Assembly: GCF_042849255.1 (NCBI RefSeq)
Contig: NZ_AP026866.1
Location: forward strand, 3,596,001-3,660,000
Source of the DNA: Oceaniferula spumae
GTDB lineage: Bacteria > Verrucomicrobiota > Verrucomicrobiia > Verrucomicrobiales > Akkermansiaceae
Length of the DNA stretch: 64,000 bases
Reading direction: 5' to 3'
Of this stretch, positions 39,214 to 46,064 are shown one piece after another. A program made the translations under genes and the position numbers. Position 1 is the stretch's first letter; each line of letters starts with the position of its first letter. Below the pieces are notes generated by a model. It ran no database searches. It worked only from the letters and a program-made list of their open reading frames with translations, and was not told where the DNA came from.

Positions 39214-39725
39214 TTGTGCTGGCGTGATGACAGTGCCTTGACGAGCTGGTCTTCGGTGAAAACCGTGGGCATGGGAAACCACTCCTTCCGGTGAGGGTCG
39301 TAAATCACTGTGAGCGGCAATGCTGTGCGGTCGAACTTGGCTAGCTCAGTCTTCACCGATTCAGGATTCTCGGATAGATCGCGAATTAAGCACAAGCCGC
39401 CCCACCGATGTAGCTCGTTTGTAACCTTCTCACTGAATAGTTTATGCCACTGCTGCTTGCTGGATAAGGTCCAAGTAGCGCCATAAGCGACAATGATCGG
39501 CCGATCGGGAGACGCAGCGAGGTAATGGTCGATGCTGTGCTCCATCAGTTGCCAAGGCCCCGGTAGTGCCGTGCCGTCTGAGAGTCGCTTGCCCTTGGTG
39601 TCAGTCTCACTGGAAACCTCTTTGCATTGCTGCTCAGCCGGTGGCGCAGGATCTGAACACATCTTAGGAATGCCGCCAGATCCGACGGCGAGCGTCATCA
39701 TTACTGCGATTTTGCATGCACTCAT
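39153..39725 (-). CDS. Thioredoxin-fold (DsbD-gamma-like) protein lacking CxxC
   Basis: 190 residues. A weak signal/lipobox-like N-terminus (MSACKIAVMMTLAVGSGG) is followed by a thioredoxin fold whose motifs align with the C-terminal domain of DsbD: IIVAYGATWTLSSKQQW occupies the place of the WCxxC motif, and TALPLTVIYDPHRKEW carries the cis-Pro. Both active-site cysteines are replaced (TLSS instead of CxxC), so it cannot do normal thiol-disulfide exchange. The C-terminus SNAGKPTTRSETKSE is encoded by attC-like site 3. Confidence 0.75.
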   Translation of the reverse strand: MSACKIAVMMTLAVGSGGIPKMCSDPAPPAEQQCKEVSSETDTKGKRLSDGTALPGPWQLMEHSIDHYLAASPDRPIIVAYGATWTLSSKQQWHKLFSEKVTNELHRWGGLCLIRDLSENPESVKTELAKFDRTALPLTVIYDPHRKEWFPMPTVFTEDQLVKALSSRQHNQEEQSNAGKPTTRSETKSE

Positions 39726-39755
39726 TGTTTAAAGTTACAGGAATTGCGCGCCGGT

Positions 39756-39783
39756 AAAAAGCCCGAATCTGATCAGACGGCTT
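39756..39783 (-). terminator. Rho-independent terminator after the cupin gene
   Basis: On the minus strand AAGCCGTCTGA / TCAGATTCGGGCTT forms an imperfect stem directly after the cupin stop, followed by TTTTT. It separates the cupin from the thioredoxin-like gene although both lie in the same apparent cassette. Confidence 0.65.
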
Positions 39784-39784
39784 G

Positions 39785-40246
39785 CTAGGCGTGGCTGTCT
39801 CCGTCTTTTTGTCCCGATTGGCTCTCCTCGGATTTCATCTTTGATTCGGCTGAAATGCGAACGCTCGATTGATCCCACTTGTCGGCGAGATCGTATTGTA
39901 TCCACTCCTGGCTGAGGTGGATGTCCAGAGAAACAAGCCGTCCTGGACCAAGATTTTGGTAGCCATGCGGAATGTTCGCTGGTCCTAATATGACATCACC
40001 CGCTTCAGCATCTATCGTCTTATCTCCGACCGTAAAACGGGCCCTGCCTTCAGTGATTGTAAATATCTCGTCATACGGGTGAACGTGGAGCGGTGGTCCT
40101 TCGCCCACCTTGTCAGTGCCGTAATTGTTAAGAGTGATGTCAGTTTGCAAATCCTTTCCTTCGAGAAGGGCCCGTATCTCCCTGCCAGTATTATTCCATT
40201 CACTCGCGGTTACTTTCGCGGGTTTAGTTTTAGATTCTATTGGCAT
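39785..40246 (-). CDS. Small cupin-domain protein
   Basis: 153 residues from the ATG at 40246 (MPIESKTKPAKVTASEWNN). It is a single cupin: motif 1 PPLHVHPYDEIFTITEGRARF with His, His and Glu metal ligands, and motif 2 GDVILGPANIPHGYQNLG with the fourth His. The tail is charged and repetitive (KMKSEESQSGQKDGDSHA). Cupins of this size are isomerases, dioxygenases or sugar-binding sensors; the activity is not predictable. It has its own terminator within the putative third cassette. Confidence 0.85.
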   Translation of the reverse strand: MPIESKTKPAKVTASEWNNTGREIRALLEGKDLQTDITLNNYGTDKVGEGPPLHVHPYDEIFTITEGRARFTVGDKTIDAEAGDVILGPANIPHGYQNLGPGRLVSLDIHLSQEWIQYDLADKWDQSSVRISAESKMKSEESQSGQKDGDSHA

Positions 40247-40518
40247 AGATTTGGTGTCTTGTGGAAAGAGTAGGTTTACTGCTTGCGCACACAGCTGGGA
40301 GCGCGGTTTATTACACAATATTAAAGGTGGCACGGTTACCGAAAATTTCAACAGCGGAGCGGCAGCGTGCTCATCTTCCAAGCCTTGCTCTCCGTTTTAC
40401 TTTCAAAACGGGGTTGAGCATAGCCTGACCGAGCAATCGGAATGAGAATCAGCTTAGTCATATCACCGCTAGAACTTCGCATGAATGAAAGGAACCATTG
40501 CGTGTCAGCTGGCAACAA
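40247..40518. other. Non-coding stretch with a hairpin, no gene seen
   Basis: This 272-base gap between the cupin gene and the small ORF at 40519 contains one clear hairpin at 40387-40419: GCTC, then CCGTTTT / AAAACGG around a six-base loop, closed by GAGC. No T-run follows on either strand, so it is not a typical terminator. It does not share the core of the attC-like sites. It presumably holds the cupin promoter. Confidence 0.4.
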
Positions 40519-40782
40519 TCAAGATTCAGACAGCGACCAAACATCTACCATTCCGTTCGCAACAGCACAGGGGCCGCCAGAGACCATCATTATTGCTTCC
40601 TGAGGCGTTTCGGCTTCGAACACTGCGAAGACTGCTACCGCAAGTTTAGATCTCAAATAGGCCCCAAGTAGTGTTTTCACACCCCGTGCCTGATGGTTCT
40701 GAGCAATATGTATGGGGTTATGTAAAGTTTCTTGCCGAACGTCCGAGCGCTGGCACCCGCTACCGGGAGCGCCGCGTCTCAA
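40519..40782 (-). CDS. Short ORF running out of attC site 2, probable gene fragment
   Basis: 87 codons from a TTG at 40782. The last 55 residues (GVKTLLGAYLRSKLAVAVFA, VFEAETPQEAIMMVSGG, VDVWSLSES) look like a real small domain of the YCII/DUF3303 dimeric alpha-beta-barrel type. The first 17 residues are encoded by the attC-like repeat and the GTTCGGC core falls in frame. Either the gene uses an unseen start after the core, or the N-terminus was lost when the cassette formed. Confidence 0.4.
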   Translation of the reverse strand: MRRGAPGSGCQRSDVRQETLHNPIHIAQNHQARGVKTLLGAYLRSKLAVAVFAVFEAETPQEAIMMVSGGPCAVANGMVDVWSLSES

Positions 40783-40861
40783 CAGGGTTAAGTGTTCGAG
40801 TAAAGAGGGTCATGTCAACTCGCGGCGGGGTAGCGGGTTGCTCAGCCGCGTCTTGTTCGCC
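40734..40861 (-). repeat. attC-like site 2
   Basis: On the minus strand: core GGCGAACAAG (from 40861), stem arms AACCCGCTACC and GGTAGCGGGTG, and end core GTTCGGC (40740-40734). About 128 bases, with an internal GC-rich complement (GCGGCG / CGCCGC). It starts 12 bases beyond the TIR gene stop. The overall layout (imperfect inverted repeat, conserved outer cores, variable loop) is that of an integron attC, although the core reads GTTCGGC rather than the canonical GTTRRRY. Confidence 0.8.
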
Positions 40862-40872
40862 TTGGTGTTGTG

Positions 40873-41736
40873 TTAGGGGTCGGGAGGGCGGACTCGCGTT
40901 CGAACGACATCGAGAATCTTCTCGATCTCTGAATGGCCGCGCACAATGGTCGCTCGACCGGTCTCGTCGCCGAGGCGTCTACAATTGAAAACCAGTTCGC
41001 ATTCGAATCCTCTATTTGAGTCCCGAACGAGCCACTGTTGTGTGACCGGATCTGGACTCTCTAAAACCACCGCCCAATCTTCGTCGGCCGCGTGCCTACA
41101 AGCCCATTCAACCAAAGTCATCTCCCCAAATGCATCATTTCCGGTGGCATGATATCGCATCCATTCCGCTGAGGCGGCCTCGTTGAAGCGGAATTCGACA
41201 TCCGAGAAAATCGAAATCGGCATCTTGCTTGAGTGCTGAAAAAGAAGGAAGCGCAGCGTCAGGCGGCTATCCTTAACAATCGTCTCATATGAAAAGTCAT
41301 TGGTAAAATCGTCGGAACCCGCTTCGATCCGCCCTGCGTTAGGCACCCCATACTTCTCAATGGCCGGCATCAAATCGGAAATCCCCTTATCGAAACTCTC
41401 CCTAAAGTCCGCGTATTTCTTGTCTTTCAGAAAATAGGGTATCTCGCAATCCCTGAGCAGAACCGGAACTACGACTACTCTTCCTTCGTCAAGTTCCCGC
41501 GTCATCGCCGAAGACACCTCCTTCTTGCACCAGAACGACTCGACTGATTCGGGGGAGAGAATCGCAACGACCACAGATGCGTTGGAGAACGCCTCCTGTA
41601 GTTTGTCGTAAATCGATTCCCCAGCAACGATCTCACACTGATCGATCCAAACCTGCCCGCCGCGCAAGAAAATCTGCTGAGTCAGCTCGAGGGCAAACTC
41701 GGAATCCGAATGGGAGTAACTGATTGCAACTGACAT
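40873..41736 (-). CDS. TIR-domain protein in an integron cassette
   Basis: 287 residues. Residues 1-130 are a TIR domain: MSVAISYSHSDSEFALEL, the BB-loop-like VWIDQCEIVAGESIYDKL, and SPESVESFWCKKE, in which Glu73 is at the position of the NADase catalytic Glu. The C-terminal 150 residues (LTLRFLLFQHSS, MTLVEWACRHAADEDWAVV, ECELVFNCRRLGD) are a mixed alpha/beta domain that I do not recognise; it may sense a ligand. The ATG lies ten bases after the core of attC site 1 and the stop just before attC site 2, so the gene fills its cassette exactly. Cassette TIR proteins are candidates for phage defence, which is inference. Confidence 0.9.
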   Translation of the reverse strand: MSVAISYSHSDSEFALELTQQIFLRGGQVWIDQCEIVAGESIYDKLQEAFSNASVVVAILSPESVESFWCKKEVSSAMTRELDEGRVVVVPVLLRDCEIPYFLKDKKYADFRESFDKGISDLMPAIEKYGVPNAGRIEAGSDDFTNDFSYETIVKDSRLTLRFLLFQHSSKMPISIFSDVEFRFNEAASAEWMRYHATGNDAFGEMTLVEWACRHAADEDWAVVLESPDPVTQQWLVRDSNRGFECELVFNCRRLGDETGRATIVRGHSEIEKILDVVRTRVRPPDP

Positions 41737-41745
41737 TTTTTCTTA

Positions 41746-41870
41746 GGCGAACGTCCAAGGACACCCACCCCATACCGGGGGCGACCTTGGACGGAGAGTT
41801 TAACGGTTGTAATTGTGGGAAAATTCGACTGCGCGACGGGTATGGGGTTGGGTGCTCCGCCTTGTTCGGC
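41746..41870 (-). repeat. attC-like site 1
   Basis: On the minus strand the site starts at GCCGAACAAG (41870 side), has stem arms CAACCCCATACC and GGTATGGGGTGGG, and ends with GTTCGCC at 41752-41746. An extra 8-bp inverted repeat (GTCCAAGG / CCTTGGAC) sits in the right-hand arm. The gene at 41879 ends just before it (its stop TAA is part of a CTAAC string also found at the head of site 2). This is the best-preserved of the four sites. Confidence 0.8.
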
Positions 41871-41878
41871 ATCGTATG

Positions 41879-42241
41879 TTAGCATTTGCCGTAGCAGTGG
41901 CAACGTGTTCCACCGCAAACCTGACCAGCTTTCTTGCCACAATAGCATGCGAATACCCTGTAGTCCACTGAATCTGACTTCTCATAGTAACTCAACAACT
42001 CCTGAACACCTGCGACTTTTGACTCTTTATTCTCATTGATTACATTATAAACATATTTTCCGAAATCCGTTAGAGGGTAGCCTTCATCAAGATCATTCAA
42101 GATCTTGAATACCTCGAAGTTACTATCGACACCATGATGGCTTCGAAGCCATGCCATATCGATTGTAAGTGATAAAGTCGGTGCTACTCCTTCAGACTGA
42201 GCAGTCTGATCTGTTGTCATTTCTTCTATTATGTAGTTCAT
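41879..42241 (-). CDS. Hypothetical cassette protein with Cys-rich tail
   Basis: 120 residues, family unknown. The N-terminal 95 residues are acidic and helical (FEVFKILNDLDEGYPLTDFG, VNENKESKVAGVQELLSYYE). The last 24 residues contain six cysteines in the pattern CYC-x8-C-x4-CHC-x3-C, ending at the C-terminus, which suggests a metal site or disulfide knot. The stop codon abuts attC site 1. It starts 20 bases after the gene at 42262, so both are likely in one two-gene cassette. The region is markedly AT-rich. Confidence 0.72.
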   Translation of the reverse strand: MNYIIEEMTTDQTAQSEGVAPTLSLTIDMAWLRSHHGVDSNFEVFKILNDLDEGYPLTDFGKYVYNVINENKESKVAGVQELLSYYEKSDSVDYRVFACYCGKKAGQVCGGTRCHCYGKC

Positions 42242-42261
42242 ATTTGTATATTGTGGTTTAA

Positions 42262-42558
42262 TTAGAGAGAATTACAGTGTCTGCCTTGTTCCCATGACCA
42301 TTCTACTCTCAGCTCAGCAGGAATTCTCATAAATGTTTTGTATACGGCGAGCTCAGAAACGTAACCTATTGTTTGCACAGTTACGCCTCCATATTGACGT
42401 ATCGAAATTCTGCCGCAACCAAGATAAGCACAGCCAATTGCTTCAGAAGATGTCAAGGATGAGTATTTTTTTCGTAAATTCTCAGAATGCGTTTTCAACC
42501 AATCTAGAACATCATCTAGAGGAGCATCATCTAAATTATGTGTTTCGTTTTCGTTCAT
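42262..42558 (-). CDS. Hypothetical small protein, first gene of the cassette array
   Basis: 98 residues, not recognised. It has an acidic N-terminus (MNENETHNLDDAPLDDVLDW), a helical middle and a beta-rich end (GRISIRQYGGVTVQTIGYVS). There is no signal peptide. The ATG lies 15 bases after a GTTCGGC core at 42579-42573, matching the cassette geometry of the other genes. The base composition is much more AT-rich than the flanking chromosome, suggesting a foreign origin. Confidence 0.68.
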   Translation of the reverse strand: MNENETHNLDDAPLDDVLDWLKTHSENLRKKYSSLTSSEAIGCAYLGCGRISIRQYGGVTVQTIGYVSELAVYKTFMRIPAELRVEWSWEQGRHCNSL

Positions 42559-42572
42559 GGTTCACGATTCTA

Positions 42573-42680
42573 GCCGAACAGTGTTATTAGTAAACTCGGG
42601 TAGTAGGAACTTTCAGATGCTTAACTGTGTAGATGAGTTAAGTGCAGAGTTGGTACCCGTTTTTGTATAAGGACTCTAGT
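42573..42680 (-). repeat. Candidate attI or eroded attC at array head
   Basis: The right-hand boundary of the first cassette carries the core GTTCGGC (minus strand, 42579-42573). Further right are weakly paired arms GGGTAGTAGG and GGTACCC (42598-42663), similar to but poorer than the four attC-like sites. Because this lies between the array and the divergent integrase remnant, it is where an attI would be expected. The rest of the AT-rich gap up to 42854 shows no gene; it may hold the integrase and cassette promoters. Confidence 0.4.
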
Positions 42681-42854
42681 CTGTTAGCTATAGGCACGGC
42701 AAGAGGAATAATAGATAGTATTGCATGATTGTATGATCACCTGAACTAACCGGAGGTGTTATGACAGTGTGATTTATAGTCATAGGTGATTAATGTATAG
42801 TTAGTCCTAAGGGATGCCTTTTTGCTTGAAAAGTAGTTCCTATGAACAGTAATA

Positions 42855-43184
42855 ATGCGAATTATGACAAGAGGTAATACGGTAAAAATTAATCAGGTGG
42901 ATACGTCGGGTGACTCGGTTTCAAAGTCAGGGAGCTGGCGTGAGGATCTATTAGCCTCTAGGGATTTGAACGATCGTGAAAAACAGGGGTTCGGCTTTTT
43001 ATTGTCTTGGTTCGAAACTTGGCGTGTTTCGAGGCGTTTGCCTGCGGATGTGAAGTCTGCGCGTCAGTTCTGGAAAAGCGAAGTTATTGTGAAGGACCGT
43101 AAACAATGGCAGCTTGAGCAATGGGCGGAATCTATTCGGTGGTATTTGCGGTGGTTGGACAGATGTGCCAGGGACGGGCGATAA
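42855..43184 (+). pseudogene. Truncated integron-integrase-like gene (N-terminal part)
   Basis: 109 codons. The stretch SWFETWRVSRRLPADVKSAR, FWKSEVIVKDRKQWQLEQW and AESIRWYLRWLDRC resembles the N-terminal, pre-catalytic region of integron integrases from Verrucomicrobia and Planctomycetes. The catalytic tyrosine-recombinase domain is absent: the frame stops at 43184, two bases before a repeat that is shared with 46739. It is oriented away from the cassettes, exactly as intI is in integrons. Homology is from memory of family patterns, so the identification is probable rather than certain. Confidence 0.6.
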
Positions 43185-43185
43185 A

Positions 43186-43220
43186 CGGTGATTATGGCAG
43201 CTGTGGTTCCGGAGGGCTGC
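43186..43220 (+). repeat. Direct repeat A, copy 1
   Basis: 35 bases (starting CGGTGATTATGGCAGCTG) that recur at 46739-46773 with one mismatch. Copy 1 abuts the end of the truncated integrase. On the minus strand this copy continues a decayed reading frame (FFGRVSAPGSP) homologous to the interior of the beta-propeller gene at 46776. Confidence 0.85.
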
Positions 43221-43250
43221 CAGGAGCAGAAACGCGACCAAAAAACAGCA
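43212..43250 (-). pseudogene. Fragment of a beta-propeller gene copy
   Basis: This 39-base stretch matches 47449-47489 inside the gene at 46776 with three substitutions and one base indel. On the minus strand it reads LFFGRVSAPGSPP against CFFGRVSAHGSPL in the intact gene. Together with repeat A it looks like the internally deleted remnant of a second copy of that gene's 3' portion. The rest of the gap up to 43380 shows no other feature. Confidence 0.7.
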
Positions 43251-43380
43251 AGGCGAATGACATCGGTCGTCGCCTGATAGCTTGCCATGTTTGATGATTG
43301 ATTTAACAGAGCTGGCTGACATTATAGGGAGGCATATTGATGGCCAAACCATACCAATTGCTTCCACGTAAAATTTCAGA

Positions 43381-45294
43381 ATGTCATCCGTGAAATCCAG
43401 ACTCATCATATGTGTTTTTCTTGGACTAGGTATCATAGCGATCCTCGTTTTTTGGCAAATGAGGCAGCGGAATGTCACAGCACCACAGCAGGCAGAATCC
43501 TCGGTAGAGCATCTTGTGGCAGGTGAGGAATGGATCACGGTAGTCAATACCGAACTGAACAGGAGGATGGCGGGAGTGACATCCCTGCCGTTAGAAAATC
43601 CTTCCCAGCAATTTTCCTTTGGCGAGCACTGGCGTGGCGAGAGTGGCGCACTCAAGGATGTTTCGAAATCTGATCTGCCGTGCGGCGTCACCGAGCTTGT
43701 CTATCAGTTCGGAAATCCGGAAAACGCGGATGAGAAGAGGGACCGTGACGGCGCTCTGTGGGCTTTTTTAGATGAAGTGCGTCTGCTGCCCGGAAGGGCA
43801 AAGTTTGCCTTTCTGAAAGGGGAATTCAAAGATGTCGCACGTCGCCAATTCTCTGGTACTGTGATCTTTTTTGCTGAAGGAGCAGGGGCGGATGGCTCGT
43901 TGCAGTCCATCGAAACGGTTCAAGAAGTGGTCTTTGATTTGGTTGGCGATAGCGCCCCTCCCTCCGCAGCCAACCACTACAGCGTGTCAGCGGCAGATTG
44001 GAAAATTTCCAGTTGGTCTACCGTTTCCGCTACGGTCACGTGTGCAAAACAGCGCATGTTTAGCGAAGTGACCGATTCCATCATGGCAGGCGGTCATGAA
44101 CGACAGTTGGCAAGAGAGTCGCGCCACGTCGATATGTTAGAAGCCTTGTTCAAAGGTGGACAAATCCCGTTGCGCAAAGGTCAGGGGAAATACTTCACCA
44201 CGGACGATACTGGGCAGCACCCCGGACTCTCCGTGGTGGACATCGATGGCGACGGGGTGGATGAGCTTTACGTATCGGTGCGCTGGGGTAAAAACCTGCT
44301 GTTCAAAGACCGTGGCGATGGTCGATTCGAAGAGGTGGCTGCCCAGTATGGTCTGGATATCGAAGGACTGACCAGCTCCGCCATCTTTGCTGATTTTGAT
44401 AATGATGGCGATCAAGATGTGCTGTTAGGGCGCACGCTTGAGCGAAGCATGTATCTGCTTAATGAGGGTGGCAAATTCGTCGATCGCACGGCATCGCACA
44501 TCGCCGGGCAGTTGCCTTTTCTCACCACTTCGGTATCGGCTGCGGATTATAATGGTGACGGGCTGCTTGATCTTTACTTATCGACGTATGGATTTGCCCA
44601 ACGTCAGGGCAGGGAAGGCGTGGCTCGTGATTTTCTAACGGAATTCCCAGAGGAGGAAGTGATACGCAGATTTGTTTCTCCTGAAAATGCCGAACCCTAC
44701 CTGAATCTCCCCGGTCCACCGAATGTGCTGTTAGTCAATGTGGGTGATGGAAAATTCGAACGGTCTCCATTTTCCGATCAAGTGGCCACGTGGCATGAGA
44801 CGCTGCAGGCGACGTGGGCGGACTATGATCAAGATGGCGATCCGGATCTCTACGTCTGCAATGACTTCGCCCCCGATCAGCTATACAGGAATGACGGCGC
44901 GAAAGGCTTTGTGGATGTTACATCTACCACCGGGCAGGAGCGCATGATGGGCTTTGGCATGGGGGCGTCTTTCGGAGATTACGATAACGACCAGGATCTC
45001 GATCTCTATGTTTCTAACATGTATAGCAAGGCAGGTCTGCGCATCACCAACCAGTCCGGCACCCAAGACGAGCGCTTCCGTTGGGCGGCTGAAGGAAACC
45101 TGCTCTTTGATTTTCATGGCGGAAAGTTCGTCTACGTTTCTGGAAAAGAATCGCCCAAGCACGCGGTAGCCAAGGCGGATTGGTCATGGGGAGGTCAGTT
45201 CCTGGACATCAACAACAACGGCTTCCTCGATCTCTACGTTCCCAATGGATATTTCACTGCACCAGAGGCCTATGCCGGGGATGAGGATTTGTGA
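43381..45294 (+). CDS. CRTAC1-like VCBS/FG-GAP repeat protein, part before in-frame TGA
   Basis: 637 residues to the TGA at 45292. An N-terminal membrane anchor (LIICVFLGLGIIAILVFW) is followed by a 200-residue domain and then FG-GAP/VCBS calcium-binding blades with repeated DxDxDGxxD motifs: DIDGDGVDELYVS, DFDNDGDQDVLLG, DYNGDGLLDLYLS, DYDQDGDPDLYVC, DYDNDQDLDLYVS, DINNNGFLDLYVP. The reading frame does not end here in homologues: the same frame continues without a shift into the ASPIC/UnbV part at 45316. The protein is presumably extracytoplasmic. Confidence 0.85.
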   Translation: MSSVKSRLIICVFLGLGIIAILVFWQMRQRNVTAPQQAESSVEHLVAGEEWITVVNTELNRRMAGVTSLPLENPSQQFSFGEHWRGESGALKDVSKSDLPCGVTELVYQFGNPENADEKRDRDGALWAFLDEVRLLPGRAKFAFLKGEFKDVARRQFSGTVIFFAEGAGADGSLQSIETVQEVVFDLVGDSAPPSAANHYSVSAADWKISSWSTVSATVTCAKQRMFSEVTDSIMAGGHERQLARESRHVDMLEALFKGGQIPLRKGQGKYFTTDDTGQHPGLSVVDIDGDGVDELYVSVRWGKNLLFKDRGDGRFEEVAAQYGLDIEGLTSSAIFADFDNDGDQDVLLGRTLERSMYLLNEGGKFVDRTASHIAGQLPFLTTSVSAADYNGDGLLDLYLSTYGFAQRQGREGVARDFLTEFPEEEVIRRFVSPENAEPYLNLPGPPNVLLVNVGDGKFERSPFSDQVATWHETLQATWADYDQDGDPDLYVCNDFAPDQLYRNDGAKGFVDVTSTTGQERMMGFGMGASFGDYDNDQDLDLYVSNMYSKAGLRITNQSGTQDERFRWAAEGNLLFDFHGGKFVYVSGKESPKHAVAKADWSWGGQFLDINNNGFLDLYVPNGYFTAPEAYAGDEDL

Positions 45295-45331
45295 AGTTGC
45301 TACTGGCGTGCGGTCGTGCGCTCGGATCAAC
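45292..45331 (+). other. In-frame TGA with SECIS-like hairpin
   Basis: The TGA at 45292-45294 interrupts an otherwise continuous frame (EDL, stop, SCYWRAVVRSDQQ). Directly after it, GCGTGC (45306-45311) pairs with GTGCGC (45316-45321) around a GGTC loop, with an outer GTTG / CAAC pairing. The loop is 17 bases after the TGA, nearly the spacing and loop sequence of the E. coli fdhF selenocysteine insertion element. It may instead be a simple nonsense mutation. Confidence 0.4.
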
Positions 45332-45993
45332 AGAAAGACGCGGGCTTCAGGAGTTCGTCACAATGGTTTCACCGGCGAGGTGTGGGCGGAGCCGTGACCA
45401 ATGTGATCCGTAATCCGGAGGGCGCGGATCATGTGTGGACGGCATTTTCACACAGTGGCAATGAACGGAATCGCCTGTTCTTAAATCGGAATGGTTCAGC
45501 ATTTTCCAATATTTCCGGTGTCAGTGGTTTGGACACTAACAAAGACGGCAGATCGTTTGTGATCTGGGATTTCAACAAGGACGGCAGGCCGGACATTGCG
45601 CTCGTCAATGCCAACCGACCTCTGCTGAATTTCTTTGAAAACAAAACCATGGTCACGGAGCCCGAGAACCAATTCATCGCAGTCCGACTGATCGGAGCCA
45701 ATCACTCGGCACAGGCATCACCGGGGAAATCCAATCGCGACGGTATTGGCTCGCGCCTCTCGATCGACACGGGTGAGCAGAAATTGCTGCGTGCGCTGTC
45801 GGCCGGTGAGGGCTTTGCCAGCCAAAATGGCAAAACTATGCTCGTTGGCATCGGCAAAGCAAGTCAGGCACTAACTGTCGAAATCATCTGGCCCTCAGGG
45901 AAACGGCAACTGGTGAAGGACGTTGCTGCAGGATCGCTGGTGATCTGTGATGAATCCAACGGCAAGGCAACGATCGGTGTCTACGGGCAGTGA
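45316..45993 (+). CDS. CRTAC1-like protein, ASPIC/UnbV part after in-frame TGA
   Basis: 225 codons in the same frame as the upstream part, beginning at a GTG that is probably not a real start. It contains another calcium blade (DFNKDGRPDIALVNANRP) and the ASPIC/UnbV domain (FIAVRLIGANHSAQASPGKS, RDGIGSRLSIDTGEQKLL, LTVEIIWPSGKRQLV), the usual C-terminus of CRTAC1 family proteins. Taken together, 43381-45993 would encode about 870 residues. The intact sequence of this part argues for recent inactivation or for TGA read-through. Confidence 0.8.
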   Translation: MRSDQQKDAGFRSSSQWFHRRGVGGAVTNVIRNPEGADHVWTAFSHSGNERNRLFLNRNGSAFSNISGVSGLDTNKDGRSFVIWDFNKDGRPDIALVNANRPLLNFFENKTMVTEPENQFIAVRLIGANHSAQASPGKSNRDGIGSRLSIDTGEQKLLRALSAGEGFASQNGKTMLVGIGKASQALTVEIIWPSGKRQLVKDVAAGSLVICDESNGKATIGVYGQ

Positions 45994-46064
45994 TCCACGA
46001 TTTTCCTTGGTAATCAGGCTGTTATTGCTTAGAGTTCACAAAGTATAACAACCGCACTTTTAAC

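Noticed and set aside
40387..40419. Hairpin between the cupin gene and the short ORF
   Set aside because: It lacks the GCCGAAC/GTTCGGC cores and has no T-run, so I call it neither attC nor terminator.
42573..42854. A confident attI call
   Set aside because: Only one core and weak arms are visible; without an intact integrase or known attI of the family it stays a candidate.
42999..43691. 230-codon minus-strand frame crossing the integrase remnant and the VCBS gene start
   Set aside because: Composition is poor, it overlaps two better-supported features on the other strand, and shows no domain. It is a shadow, though part of it coincides with the propeller-gene remnant in another frame.
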